The position numbers were made by a program, and so were the translations under genes. Positions 43,535-53,136 of a DNA stretch of 64,000 nucleotides are shown piece after piece; the stretch's first letter is position 1; each line of letters starts with the position of its first letter. This DNA comes from Rhodobacter sp. CZR27 (lineage in GTDB: Bacteria; Pseudomonadota; Alphaproteobacteria; Rhodobacterales; Rhodobacteraceae): NCBI RefSeq assembly GCF_002407205.1, contig NZ_CP023548.1, forward strand, positions 3,000,501-3,064,500. Reading direction: 5' to 3'. The notes beneath the pieces were generated by a model. It had not been told where the DNA came from. It searched no databases and was given only the letters and a program-made list of their open reading frames with translations.

Positions 43535-45039
43535 GCGCGCGCCTCCAGCAGCTCGTCGAAGCGGGCCAGATCGGTGAGGTTGACGGGCGTGTCGTCGGGC
43601 AGCTCGCGCCGACGCGGCTCCAGCTTGCTCCTTAGCGCATGGGCTTCGGGCAATTCGCCATGACCGAGGGTGTGGGCAATCAGCGCGGCCAGTTCAGCCT
43701 CGCAGCCCTCCGCATGGGCAAGCCACAGCAGATCGACCATGCGACGGCAGGCGTCGCGGCGCGGCAAGGCGGCGGACAACGCAACCCAGGCCTCGGCGTA
43801 TTCCGATCGCGGGAACAGGCCGTCGCGGTAAACGGAACCGGCCAGCGCCTGCGGCTTGCGGCGCAGGGCGTGGATGACAGGGCGATAGTTGACGCAGTGG
43901 ACGCGGGCGCCGTCATCGCGGCCGCGACGGCGGGGGTGCGTGACGACAGGGGTCGCTCCGAGAAAGGCCTCGATCCGGTCGTCGTAGACATGGACCCGCA
44001 GGCGCTTGCCGATCAGCTGCGAGGGTGCCGAGTAGAAGACCTGGTGGACCAGAAAGCCCCCGGTCTTCGTGACCCGCGCGACCACTTCGGTGAAGTCTGT
44101 GGTGCGCCGGGCCGGCAGCGGCCTGAGCGCCGCCATCTCGATGCGCACCGCGGACTCGCGCCGGCGGTTGCGTCGGGCGACCAGTTCATCGACGAAGCGG
44201 CGCCAGCTGGCGAGATCGGCGAAGTCGCGGGAGCCACGCAGGATCAGGGCCTGGTCGAGGGCGACCTTCAGGTGGTTGTTGTGGGCCTCGACCGATCCGT
44301 TCTCGTGCGCCTCGCCCGGGTTGTTGCGGCTGGCGAGCATGCCGTAGTGGGCGCAGAACGCCTGATAGCGGCTGGTGACATCGGCCGCCGCTTCGGTGTC
44401 GAGGTTCCGGTAAGCTGCGGACAGGCTGTCGGTTCGGTGCTCGTGCGGGACGCCGCCAAGGGTCCAGAGTGCGTTCTGGAGGTTCTCGGCCAGCGCCGGG
44501 AAGCTCTCGCCGCCCAGCACCACGGCGGCATGTTCCCAGCCGCTGTAGGCCAGGACGAAGTGGTAGAGGCGCTGCTCCAGCGGCTGCCCCGCGATCGTCA
44601 CGCAGAGTTCGTTCGCATCGGTGAAGTCCGACAGGGCCATCCGGCCGGGCTCGGGCGTCTGACGGAAGATCACGTCGCGCTCGGGGCCGTTCAGGGCACG
44701 CCAGTCGCGGACGCGCCGCTCGAGCGTCCGGCGCACGCGGTCGTCCGGGAAAGCCTCCGGGTCGCTCATCTGAAGGTGCCGCAGCAGGGTCACGGCCTGA
44801 ACGGCCGGATCACGCGCGAGGATCGGCAGCAGCACCGGCTCCCACACCGCCTCGAGCGGGTCGGGCACGGTGCGGCCCCGGGGGGCCGGACGTTGCGAGG
44901 GAAGGCGCGGATCGGCATCGATGCGGCGGGCGGTGCGCTCGCTGAAGCCGGCGCGGGCGGCGGCGACACGCTGGCTGTGCTGGAGACGGTCGGTCATGTA
45001 GACTCTCAATTGCTGGTCGGTGACGGGTTTGCCCGGCAC
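43531..45039 (-). CDS. istA: IstA transposase of IS21
   Basis: ~502 aa from the GTG at 45039 (PGKPVTDQQLRVYMTDRLQH), the customary start; the frame extends further upstream. There is an HTH (SQRVAAARAGFSERTARRI) and a DDE core including ALSDFTDANELCVTIAG, YAVVL-like strands, and EHRTDSLSAAYRNL leading to NNPGEAHENGSVEAHNNHLK with the catalytic Glu. A basic C-terminal domain follows. It appears intact, so with istB this is probably an active element. Confidence 0.92.
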   Translation of the reverse strand: MPGKPVTDQQLRVYMTDRLQHSQRVAAARAGFSERTARRIDADPRLPSQRPAPRGRTVPDPLEAVWEPVLLPILARDPAVQAVTLLRHLQMSDPEAFPDDRVRRTLERRVRDWRALNGPERDVIFRQTPEPGRMALSDFTDANELCVTIAGQPLEQRLYHFVLAYSGWEHAAVVLGGESFPALAENLQNALWTLGGVPHEHRTDSLSAAYRNLDTEAAADVTSRYQAFCAHYGMLASRNNPGEAHENGSVEAHNNHLKVALDQALILRGSRDFADLASWRRFVDELVARRNRRRESAVRIEMAALRPLPARRTTDFTEVVARVTKTGGFLVHQVFYSAPSQLIGKRLRVHVYDDRIEAFLGATPVVTHPRRRGRDDGARVHCVNYRPVIHALRRKPQALAGSVYRDGLFPRSEYAEAWVALSAALPRRDACRRMVDLLWLAHAEGCEAELAALIAHTLGHGELPEAHALRSKLEPRRRELPDDTPVNLTDLARFDELLEARA

Positions 45040-46274
45040 GGTCGGATCTCCGTTTGGACGCAGAGATCCCGATCCTACCGGCCCGCAGCGGCCAGCACCC
45101 ACCCTTCTCCCCCGAAACGAGGGCCAGCCGCTGGGTTCAGCCTCCGGGACGGGCTACGCCCGTCCTCCGGCTCAACCCAGCGGCCAACTTGCCTGACGGT
45201 GTCGGACAACTTGGTTGTCGCTCATCAGTCCGGCCAGGGTGGACTGCTGCCGAACGAAATACTGTTCCAATCGTTGCGTCGAAGGGACCGTGCCTGTTTC
45301 TCTTTCCGCTTCTCCTCCCGAGCGACTTCTTCTGGGGTCGGTACGTATTTCAGCCTTCTCGTTCGTTCGAGCAGGGTGAAGCTGATCTTGTCCGCGCCCT
45401 TCTGAACGGACATCTTCTCCCCGTCCGCTGTCAGGCTCAGCCCGACCTCGTCGAGCGTCCGCGCCAACGCGTCGAGGAAGAAGCAAGCCCGTTCGGCGGA
45501 CGCAGCGCCGACGATCACGCCACACTGGCCTGGCGCCGTGGCGCTGAGGACGCCCTCCTTGTCCGGCTTCCTGGTCCGAAGGAACTTCACCGTTGTCGCC
45601 ACCGAGGCGTGTGGGTTTTCCATCAGAGGCATTGGGGATTCTGGCGTCGCCTTGATGGTAGCAGCCCGGACTTCCCGCTCAGCCTTTCGCTTGCGGGCGA
45701 GTTCGGCGACGCTGTCGGGAAGAGCTGAGGTGGCCCCGCGGATGCTTACCCGATCGAGGCTTCGATCCCTCAGTTCGAGGAACGGCGGCACTTTCGGTTG
45801 TTCTCCGGCTGCTACCTTGGCCCAGTACCCCCGCGGCGGTACGGGAATACGATGACGACTGCAGACCTTCGCGAGCCCCCGGTCCGATATCCCGAATTCC
45901 TGTGCAAGCGCTGTCATCGGTTTGCTCCAGACCAAGTCGTAGAGGTCCCGACGGCTAAGTATCTGTGAAGGCGACAATTCTTGAACTCTCCGCAATACAG
46001 CTTCGCGCGGAAGCAATATCCCGCAGCGCCGTTTTAGCTGTCATCGCCACCCGGATGAAACCTGGAGAAGGTTCGACGTCAGGCCCATTCCCTCCGCCAT
46101 CATGTTGCGAATTAGCCTATTGACTTCAGTGGGTTAGCGTAGCGCCCCGTCGCCTCGTATGCCATAGCGTATACCGATTTGGCGGTTACCGGCATCAACT
46201 GCAGCCACCGGCTGCCTGATGCGCACAAGGTTCGGCGTCCTGCACATCCGAAAGCACGCTTCGGAACCGTCCCG

Positions 46275-49200
46275 CTACGCCGCTTCTGCAGTCTGCCTGA
46301 TCTGCTTCACGATTGCCACGATCTGCTCCACGTCGGCCTGCGGGAAGATGCCGCCGATGCCCTGGTCGTTCAGGTCGGTGAATGGGCTCTCGTAGAAGAG
46401 CGCGGGTTCGATGATGCCCTGTTCGGCGAGATGGTTGACGGCGAGGTCGATGAACTCGCTCTGGGCGGCCGTCAGCGTCCGGCCGTCGGTAAGCTTGCTG
46501 AACGCCTCCTTGGCCGCCTTCCGGTCAAGGCCGGTGAGGCTGCGCAGGAAGAGGCCGAGGCCGCCGGCTTGGGTGATCTCACCCTCGCCCTCCTCGACCT
46601 GCACGCCTTCGGCCACAAACATCTTCTCCAGCTCGGCAAGGTCGGTTGGTGTCAGCTGCTCGGCGCGACGCAGCTTCAGGAGCGCGATGTGGTCCTTGTG
46701 CTTCTCCAAGAAGCGGCGGACCTTCTTGCGGAACTGCGGCTTGTCGATGCCGGGGCTGATGGCGTCGATGGTGATTTCGGTGCCTGCACCGATCTCGTCG
46801 GTGAAGTCGGTGTAGACGATCTTGCGCTCGCGCGGGTCGATCAGCTTCACAAGGGCGCGCAGCGACCTTCGGACATGCTCCAGCTCTTCGGGCGACACAT
46901 CCTCCCAGTAGGCGTCGGTCTGCAGTTCGGCGATCAGCTCCAGCTGCTTCGCGACCATCGGGATGTTCGCCTTGCCCTCCAGGTCGGCCGCAACCTTGCG
47001 GATGCGCAGCGCGAACTGCGCGAAGGCCGCATCCGACTTCAGCAGGCGCAGCATGGCGCCGAGCGTCAGGAGGTCGAACTGCTTCGCCGGCAGGTCGTCG
47101 TCCTGCAGCGCCGTCGGCAGGCTGGAGATGTGGGCGGCCAGATCCTCCCGATCCTCGGCGCCGAGGCTGTCCCAGGCATCGCGGTGCTGGAACTTCTCCA
47201 CCGTGCGGCGCTGCTGCCGGACGAGGAAGTTCTCCAGCGACATGCCGGCCACCTCCTCGTGCAGCCGGTCCCTAAGCCCAGCGGCAAGCTCGGCGTGCTC
47301 CTCCTTGCCCGCCATCGCGTCGATCAGGTCGAGCCGCGTGGTGAAGAGCCTGGCGCCGAGGGGCAGGCCCATCACCGGCTCCGTCCGCGTCGGGTTCTGG
47401 TTGAAGAACTCGAAGTTCTGACAAAAATCGAAAATGCGGAACGCCTCCTTGTCCTGCCCCGGCCCGAACAGATCGCGGCGCAGGCGGGTGCCGCGGCCGA
47501 TCATCTGCCAGAACTTGGTCTTGGAGCGCACGATCTTGAAGAAGACGAGGTTCACCACCTCCGGCACGTCGATGCCGGTGTCGAGCATGTCAACCGACAC
47601 CGCGATGTGCGGCGCCTTCTCCGGGTCCGAGAAGTCGTCGATCAACGACTGGGCATAGACCACGCTGTAGTCGATGAGCCGGGCGAACTGGCCGGCGTGG
47701 TGCGGGTAGTTCGCGTCGAAGCGCTGCGCGATGAACTGAGCGTGCTTGCTGTTCTTGGCGAAGATGATGGTTTTGCCAAGGCGGTCACCGCCGGCCACCC
47801 TGATGCCGTGGGTCATCAGGTGCTCCAGCACCTTGTCCACGGTGTCCTTGTTAAACAGCCACTTGTTCACGTCGTCCGCTTCGACGCGGTCCGGGATCTC
47901 GCCGTCCTCGCTCCATTCCAGCGCGTCCCACTCTGCCTTCTCGTCATCCGAGAGTTGGTCGTAGGTGATGCCCTCGCGCTGGAACTTCAGCGGCACCGAC
48001 ACGACCGAGGGCGGCACGAGGTAGCCGTCGGCCACCGCATCCTCCAGGTCGTAGGCGTCGGTCGGTACGCCCTTCTCCAGCTCGAAGAGCGAGTAGGTAT
48101 CGCGGTCGATCTCGTCGCGCGGTGTGGCGGTGAGGCCCACCAGCAGGGCGTCGAAGTAGTCGAAGATGGCGCGGTACTTGCGGTAGACCGAGCGGTGCGC
48201 CTCGTCGATCACGATCAGGTCGAAGTGGCCGGGGCCGAAGCGCTTCGTCCCGTCCTTCATCTCGTCGATCAGCCCCATCATCGTCGGGTAGGTCGAGAGG
48301 CAGACGCGGGCGGCCGAGTGGTCGTTCTTCTTCGGGTCGTGGCCCTCCAGCAGGTTCGCGCTCGGCGCGCTCGGCAGGTGCGCCTTGAACGCACCATGCG
48401 CCTGCTTCACCAGCGCCACCCGGTCGGCGAGGAACAGCACCCGCTTGCACCAGTTCGCGCGCATCAGCTGGTCGATCAGCGCGATCACCGTGCGCGTCTT
48501 GCCCGAGCCCGTCGCCATCACCAGGAGCGCCTTGCGCTGCCGGTCCTTTTCGAAGGCCTCGCCGACGCGGCGGATCGCCCGCGTCTGGTAGAAGCGCTCG
48601 ACGATGGTCTCGTCCACCTCCACGCCATCGAGCTTCTTCCGGCTCGTCCGGCGCTGGTGCAGCAGCTCCAGCTCGTCGCGCTTGTAGAAGCCCGAGACCG
48701 GCCGCGGCGGGTACATCCGGTCGTCCCAGAACCAGTGCTCGTAGCCGTTGCTGCAGAAGATCACCGGCCGGCGGCCGAACTGCTTCTCCAGGCAGTCGGC
48801 ATAGAGCTTCGCCTGCTGCTGACCGACCAGCGCGTCCTTCCGCGTCCGCTTCGCCTCGACCACCGCGAGCGGCAGCCCGTCGCTACCCCAGAGCACATAG
48901 TCCACGAAGCCCTTGCCCTGCTGGTTCGGCATGCCCTCGACCGGGAACTCGATGTCCTGCGGCTTGTCGAGCGGCCAGCCAGCTTCCTCCAGCAGCAGGT
49001 CGATGAAGGCATCGCGAGTGGCGGCCTCGTTGTAGTCGTGGTGATCCTCGGCCTTCTGGTTCGTCGCGCGTATGGCCGCGATTTCCGCCCGTAGCGCGGC
49101 GAGTTCGGCCTCCAGCGCAGCACGACCCTCCTCCGAGGCCTGACGGGCCGCTACGGCCGCTCTGGCGCGCTCTGCGGCGGCGTCATGCTCCTCCTTCAGC

Positions 49201-49667
49201 CGCTTGATCCGGTCGAGCGTGCTGGCGGTGATGGCGTGGATGCGCTCCAGTTTCGCCGGGTCGAAGGCGAGGCCCGCCGGGGGCTTCGCGCCCTTGGCGT
49301 AGGTCCGAGCGATCCAGTAGCAGATGTGGTGCAGCTCGCGCAGGACGGCGACGGCGGAGGCTTCCTTGACCTGCCGCGGGTCATGCACCGCCCGGTTGCC
49401 GTGGTCCTTCACGAACCGGGCCTTGGTGACGATGGCGGGGCCGGCGAGGACGGTCAGGCTCGGCTCGGCGATCAGCGCGGCGAGGCTGGTGTCGTAGGGC
49501 GTCCGGAGCGCTGGATCGCTGCGGTAGAGTTGCTGCAGCGCCGTCTCCAGCGTCAGCCGGGCGTAGAAGCAGGCGCCCCGGGGGTCCGTCAGGGCAGCCG
49601 CCTCTGCTCGCTTGGCGAGGTCGAGGAGGTCGAGGAACTCGGGCGAGAGGAAGGCGAACTGGGACAT
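46275..49667 (-). CDS. hsdR: type I restriction enzyme R subunit
   Basis: 1130 aa. An N-terminal DUF4145/HEPN-like region (~1-130) and a coiled coil (~145-205) precede the nuclease domain, where FVDYVLWGSDGLPLAVVEAKR (~265) supplies the PD-(D/E)XK residues. Helicase motifs are MATGSGKTRTV (~384), VIDEAHRS (~487), GLTATPRDE (~515) and IGRGTRLRRDLFG (~725). An EcoEI-type C-terminal domain follows. HsdR translocates and cuts unmodified DNA as part of the R2M2S complex. It is the last gene of the hsdM-hsdS-hsdR run. No frame lesion is seen. Confidence 0.95.
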   Translation of the reverse strand: MSQFAFLSPEFLDLLDLAKRAEAAALTDPRGACFYARLTLETALQQLYRSDPALRTPYDTSLAALIAEPSLTVLAGPAIVTKARFVKDHGNRAVHDPRQVKEASAVAVLRELHHICYWIARTYAKGAKPPAGLAFDPAKLERIHAITASTLDRIKRLKEEHDAAAERARAAVAARQASEEGRAALEAELAALRAEIAAIRATNQKAEDHHDYNEAATRDAFIDLLLEEAGWPLDKPQDIEFPVEGMPNQQGKGFVDYVLWGSDGLPLAVVEAKRTRKDALVGQQQAKLYADCLEKQFGRRPVIFCSNGYEHWFWDDRMYPPRPVSGFYKRDELELLHQRRTSRKKLDGVEVDETIVERFYQTRAIRRVGEAFEKDRQRKALLVMATGSGKTRTVIALIDQLMRANWCKRVLFLADRVALVKQAHGAFKAHLPSAPSANLLEGHDPKKNDHSAARVCLSTYPTMMGLIDEMKDGTKRFGPGHFDLIVIDEAHRSVYRKYRAIFDYFDALLVGLTATPRDEIDRDTYSLFELEKGVPTDAYDLEDAVADGYLVPPSVVSVPLKFQREGITYDQLSDDEKAEWDALEWSEDGEIPDRVEADDVNKWLFNKDTVDKVLEHLMTHGIRVAGGDRLGKTIIFAKNSKHAQFIAQRFDANYPHHAGQFARLIDYSVVYAQSLIDDFSDPEKAPHIAVSVDMLDTGIDVPEVVNLVFFKIVRSKTKFWQMIGRGTRLRRDLFGPGQDKEAFRIFDFCQNFEFFNQNPTRTEPVMGLPLGARLFTTRLDLIDAMAGKEEHAELAAGLRDRLHEEVAGMSLENFLVRQQRRTVEKFQHRDAWDSLGAEDREDLAAHISSLPTALQDDDLPAKQFDLLTLGAMLRLLKSDAAFAQFALRIRKVAADLEGKANIPMVAKQLELIAELQTDAYWEDVSPEELEHVRRSLRALVKLIDPRERKIVYTDFTDEIGAGTEITIDAISPGIDKPQFRKKVRRFLEKHKDHIALLKLRRAEQLTPTDLAELEKMFVAEGVQVEEGEGEITQAGGLGLFLRSLTGLDRKAAKEAFSKLTDGRTLTAAQSEFIDLAVNHLAEQGIIEPALFYESPFTDLNDQGIGGIFPQADVEQIVAIVKQIRQTAEAA

Positions 49668-49696
49668 GAAGCGACCACAAGAACGATGAGTAAGTG

Positions 49697-50797
49697 TTAG
49701 GCGGCGGATACTACCTGATACGGCGAGAGTTCACCTATGAAGGCTCGGTGCTGGAGCGCCGCGAACAAACGGTCAGCGTTGATCAAGGCTGCTCGCAGAC
49801 TTGCTGTGACGCCGTCGCACGCTGCAATTCGCTGAGAAAAGGTTTCTTGATCGGGAAGTGCTGGGACACGGATGTGAACGGGGTAGATGCGGCTACCGGA
49901 AACAAGTGGCTGAGCTGCCTTCCCTGCATACTGATTTAGATTGGCTAGGCGGAGGGAGAACGCCAAGAAGGTAGTGTCGATCTCTATTAGCTTCTTTACG
50001 GCGAGCGCGTTGTCCGTAATCCACGACGGGCGATCTGTAACATGAACCGCGCCACAGTAAACGCCAACTCTGCCAATCACGATAGTATCAGCCGGATGCG
50101 TTGGAACGTCATGCCAGCCGGTTATTCCGTTGCCTCCATACACGGGGACGCAGCCGCCCTGCATATCTTTTGCGATCAAGCCGTGCCCGCTGCTAACTTT
50201 AACGACCTCTTTAAGAGGCAGAGTAGGCAAACCATGCTCGTTAATGACAGGATCCCCAAACATCTCATTGAAGATCGCCTGCCCGAGCGCGTTGATGCGG
50301 TCGAGGGCGCGGGCGCGGAGGCGACGCAGCGCGTCCGCCTGATCGAGGATCGCCGCAATGCGTTTCTGCTCCTCCAAGGATGGTAGGGGGATCTCCAGGC
50401 CACGAATATCGGCTCGCGACACCTGCAGGAACGTTGCTCCCCTTCCTTTTGAGCGAAGGGTGTCGGCAGCGTGCTCCATAACGCGCCAAAGATACCGCTG
50501 ATCTAGATGACGGTTCTTGGCTCTCAGGCCAGCAACACCTCGGCCAAGGCAGTACCTTCTGTCCGCAAGGTTCAGGTCACCAATGGTCGCTCGGATGCAA
50601 ACGATGATGTCGCCGGCGTCAGCCACCTTCGCGGGAGCCGAGGTGTACCTCTTTGGCGCCGGCGTAAGAGCACCAAAGTCGCCGGCGCCAGCGATTAGCG
50701 GCAAGCCGTCTCCCTTGTCATTGTATGTTTCGCCGCTGGGCGCTTGGCCCATTTCGATGTGTGCTACATCACCCAGGGCAACGATAGGATAACTCAC
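49697..50797 (-). CDS. hsdS: type I restriction enzyme S subunit
   Basis: 366 aa with two target-recognition halves, each followed by a conserved helix. The first half runs MSYPIVALGDVAHIEMGQAPSGETYN to ISRADIRGLEIPLPSLEEQKRIAAILDQADALRR. The second runs LPTLPLKEVVKVSSGHG to IRVPALPDQETFSQRI. It sets the DNA sequence read by the complex. Its start overlaps the hsdM stop by 4 bp. HsdS genes diverge quickly, so the specificity cannot be predicted here. Confidence 0.92.
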   Translation of the reverse strand: MSYPIVALGDVAHIEMGQAPSGETYNDKGDGLPLIAGAGDFGALTPAPKRYTSAPAKVADAGDIIVCIRATIGDLNLADRRYCLGRGVAGLRAKNRHLDQRYLWRVMEHAADTLRSKGRGATFLQVSRADIRGLEIPLPSLEEQKRIAAILDQADALRRLRARALDRINALGQAIFNEMFGDPVINEHGLPTLPLKEVVKVSSGHGLIAKDMQGGCVPVYGGNGITGWHDVPTHPADTIVIGRVGVYCGAVHVTDRPSWITDNALAVKKLIEIDTTFLAFSLRLANLNQYAGKAAQPLVSGSRIYPVHIRVPALPDQETFSQRIAACDGVTASLRAALINADRLFAALQHRAFIGELSPYQVVSAA

Positions 50798-52335
50798 GAC
50801 AACATATCCTCAAGCCGATCCAGCCCCTCGGCAATCTCAGCTTCGATGGCTCGCAGCTCGGCGATGATCTCGGCGGGCGAGGAATGCTCCACCGCCTCGT
50901 GCTCCACCTGCTTGTAGCGGTTCAGCGACAGGTCCCAGCTGCCGGTCGCCTTGATCTCCTCGGCATCGACGACGAAGCTCTGCGCCGTGCGTGGGCGCAG
51001 CAGCTCGGTCTCCTCCCGATGCTTCCAGCGCGCGAGGATGTCGGGCAGGTTGTTCTTCGCGTAGTCCTCAGCCGACAGCGGCTGCTCCGGCACCGCGCCG
51101 AGCTTCGCCTCGTCCAGCAGCGGCGTGCGCTTGTCGTCGAGCGAGAAGCCGTCGGCCGTCATGTCGTAGAACCAGACGCCGCTGGTGCCGCCGACGCCGG
51201 TCTTGGTGAAGACCACGATGGCGCAGGAGACGCCGGCGTAGGGGCGGAACACGCCGGAGGGCAGCTTGATGATCGCCTCCAGTTTGTGGTCCTCGACCAG
51301 CCTGCGCCGGATCTCCTTGTGCGCGCCCGACGAGCCGAACAGCACCCCGTCCGGCACGATCACCGCTGCCCGGCCGCCAGTGCGCAGCAGCCGCAGGAAG
51401 AGCGCGACGAACAGCAGCTCGGTCTTCTTGGTCTTGACCAGCTTCAGCAGGTCCTTCGCTGTCGTCTCGTAATCGAGCGAGCCCGCGAACGGCGGGTTGG
51501 CCAGGATCAGGGAGTAGCGGCCCTCATCTCCCGCATGCTCCTCCGCCAAGCTGTCGCGGTAGCTGACGTCCGGGTCCTCGACCCCGTGCAGCGTCATGTT
51601 CATCGCGCCGATCCGCAGCATGGTGCTGTCGAAGTCGAAGCCGTGGAACATGCCGCCGTGGAAGTGCTGCTTGAGCTTCGCGTCGCGGAAGAGGCCGGCG
51701 TGATGCTCGCGCAGGTATTCGCCCGCAGCCACCAGGAAGCCGCAGGTGCCGGCAGCCGGATCGCAGATGATGTCGTCCGGCTGCGGCGCCATCAGGTGCA
51801 CCATCAGGTTGATGATGTGCCGCGGCGTGCGGAACTGGCCGTTCTGCCCGGCGCTGGCGATCTTGCCGAGCATGTACTCGTAGAGGTCGCCCTTGGTGTC
51901 GCGGTCCTCCATCGGGATCTTGTCGAGCAGGTCGACGACCTTGGCGAGAAGGCCTGCATTCGGGATGCCGAGGCGGGCATCCTTCATGTGCTTGCCGTAG
52001 CTCGATCCGACCTCGCCCAGCGTGCGCAGGAAGGGGAAGACGTGCTCCTCCACCACTTCCATCATCACCCGCGGGTCGAAGTTCTTGAACCGCGACCAGC
52101 GCAGATCCTCGTAAGGCTTGCCCTTGGCGTCAGATCCCTCGGGGAAGATCCGCCGCTGCATCGGGGTGCCGAGCGTGCGGGACTTGTTCTCCTCCAGCGT
52201 ATGCAGGTCGTCGAGCCGCTTGATGAAGAGCAGGTAGGTGATCTGCTCGATCACCGACAGCGGGTTGGAGACGCCGCCCGACCAGAAGGCGTTCCAGATT
52301 TGATCGACCTGCGTGCGCAGAGGTCCCGTGAGCAT
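50794..52335 (-). CDS. hsdM: type I restriction enzyme M subunit
   Basis: 513 aa. An N-terminal helical domain (QIWNAFWSGGVSNPLSVIEQITYLLFIKRLDD) is followed by the N6-adenine methylase core: ICDPAAGTCGFLVAAGEYL (~192, SAM binding), LILANPPFAGSLDYE (~280, catalytic NPPF) and AVIVPDGVLFGSSGAHKEIRRRLVE. It methylates adenine to protect the host site and is the first gene of the operon. It is of normal length and intact. Confidence 0.95.
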   Translation of the reverse strand: MLTGPLRTQVDQIWNAFWSGGVSNPLSVIEQITYLLFIKRLDDLHTLEENKSRTLGTPMQRRIFPEGSDAKGKPYEDLRWSRFKNFDPRVMMEVVEEHVFPFLRTLGEVGSSYGKHMKDARLGIPNAGLLAKVVDLLDKIPMEDRDTKGDLYEYMLGKIASAGQNGQFRTPRHIINLMVHLMAPQPDDIICDPAAGTCGFLVAAGEYLREHHAGLFRDAKLKQHFHGGMFHGFDFDSTMLRIGAMNMTLHGVEDPDVSYRDSLAEEHAGDEGRYSLILANPPFAGSLDYETTAKDLLKLVKTKKTELLFVALFLRLLRTGGRAAVIVPDGVLFGSSGAHKEIRRRLVEDHKLEAIIKLPSGVFRPYAGVSCAIVVFTKTGVGGTSGVWFYDMTADGFSLDDKRTPLLDEAKLGAVPEQPLSAEDYAKNNLPDILARWKHREETELLRPRTAQSFVVDAEEIKATGSWDLSLNRYKQVEHEAVEHSSPAEIIAELRAIEAEIAEGLDRLEDMLS

Positions 52336-52439
52336 CCTGATGGTCCCAAGCAGTCCAAGTTTATGCTGTTGTGACCGACGCTACGCGCAACCTCAAGCGT
52401 GATCTTTCGCAAGCCAGAGCCTTGATCCGCGCCACATCG

Positions 52440-53108
52440 TTATTGGCCGGCGGCGCCGACGCGGTGGATTTGCGCTGAGAGGAGCTGCCGTGCTTTAATA
52501 AAGAGCTTTTTGTTTTCCGGCTTGTTGAGAAACTGGCTTCTTCCCGAGGTATGGGGCAGGTAGGCAACTCCCATATCACCCACGAAGTCAATCCTGCCGA
52601 CGTAATCTTCTTGGGCTCCGGTGGCCAGCCCAAATAGCCTCTGAACATGCCCGGCCGCAAAGGCGCCGAGACATACAATCAGCTTGGGCTTGAAAATCTC
52701 GATCTGCCTTACCAAGAACGGTTTACACGCCCGAACTATTGGAGCTGGCGGAACCACGTCTTCCGGTCGCCCGTTGCTGCCTTCCTTTCTGCCGCAGAAA
52801 CACTTTACCACGGAGGTTTGATAAACGAGGACGTCGAATTGATCCCTCCGCAGACCGCACTGTTCGAAGAGCGCGCGAGCTTCTTCCCCAGCTGGGCCGC
52901 TGAAAGGGCGGCCGCTGATGTATTCAGTCAAACCCGGTGCCTGGCCGACAAGCATTATTGACGCTCTATTCGGAGAAGACACAACGGGCCGCGGAGCAAC
53001 TGGCGTATCGGGAAATCTTATATCGGCGGGAAAACGAGACAGATCAGCGCTGCAAGCTGTGCAAGAGCGAATGACCTCTGTTAATTCGAGCGCCTCAGGG
53101 AGTGCCAT
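52440..53108 (-). CDS. uracil-DNA glycosylase family protein (Fe-S type)
   Basis: 222 aa. CTACSADL (two Cys), VGQAPGLTEYISGRPFSGPAGEE (motif A of family 4/5 glycosylases), KCFCGRK with two further Cys, and VCLGAFAAGHVQRLFG. This gives four Cys for an iron-sulfur cluster. Motif B reads YLPHTSGRSQF, where family 4 usually has an HPS/HPA-type loop, so it may have a divergent substrate. It sits 105 bp behind the start of hsdM on the same strand. Whether it serves uracil repair or defence is open. Confidence 0.78.
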   Translation of the reverse strand: MALPEALELTEVIRSCTACSADLSRFPADIRFPDTPVAPRPVVSSPNRASIMLVGQAPGLTEYISGRPFSGPAGEEARALFEQCGLRRDQFDVLVYQTSVVKCFCGRKEGSNGRPEDVVPPAPIVRACKPFLVRQIEIFKPKLIVCLGAFAAGHVQRLFGLATGAQEDYVGRIDFVGDMGVAYLPHTSGRSQFLNKPENKKLFIKARQLLSAQIHRVGAAGQ

Positions 53109-53136
53109 GTCTTCGTTGCCTTGCGTTGCTCGCGCT

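Larger units (their letters stand above)
42624..45224. mobile_element. IS21-family element
   Basis: The ends read inward as TGACCGACAACCAGG (left) and TGAGCGACAACCAAG (right), and the element carries istA and istB. The exact edges are uncertain by a few bases, and I cannot assign a clean target duplication; GGCC lies just outside both ends. It interrupts the HTH/coiled-coil gene. Confidence 0.8.
42068..46016 (-). pseudogene. HTH/coiled-coil protein gene split by IS21
   Basis: The 5' part (46016 to ~45225) encodes SRRDLYDLVWSKPMTALAQEFG, ISDRGLAKVCSRHRIPVPPRGYWAK, an HTH typical of a family of ~400-aa proteins of unknown role, and breaks off at SSPPWP. The 3' part (~42623 to 42068) resumes AKEVDALHRNMTEWTGELVFSIDAW, RKTWGDGKTQRVERMVPEI and a charged coiled coil (RRREEREERERQWKILQHRRQ). 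The same family has a C-terminal SxD...LRxTWxDG block, so both halves are one gene. The 3' half can also be read as a separate 173-aa frame. Confidence 0.75.

Noticed and set aside
46179..49094. 971-codon plus-strand frame opposite hsdR
   Set aside because: It is the antisense shadow of the high-GC hsdR gene: residues are mainly Val, Leu, Arg, Asp and His, and hsdR has all its motifs on the minus strand.
50884..52374. 496-codon plus-strand frame opposite hsdM
   Set aside because: Antisense shadow of hsdM, with the same compositional signature and no domain.
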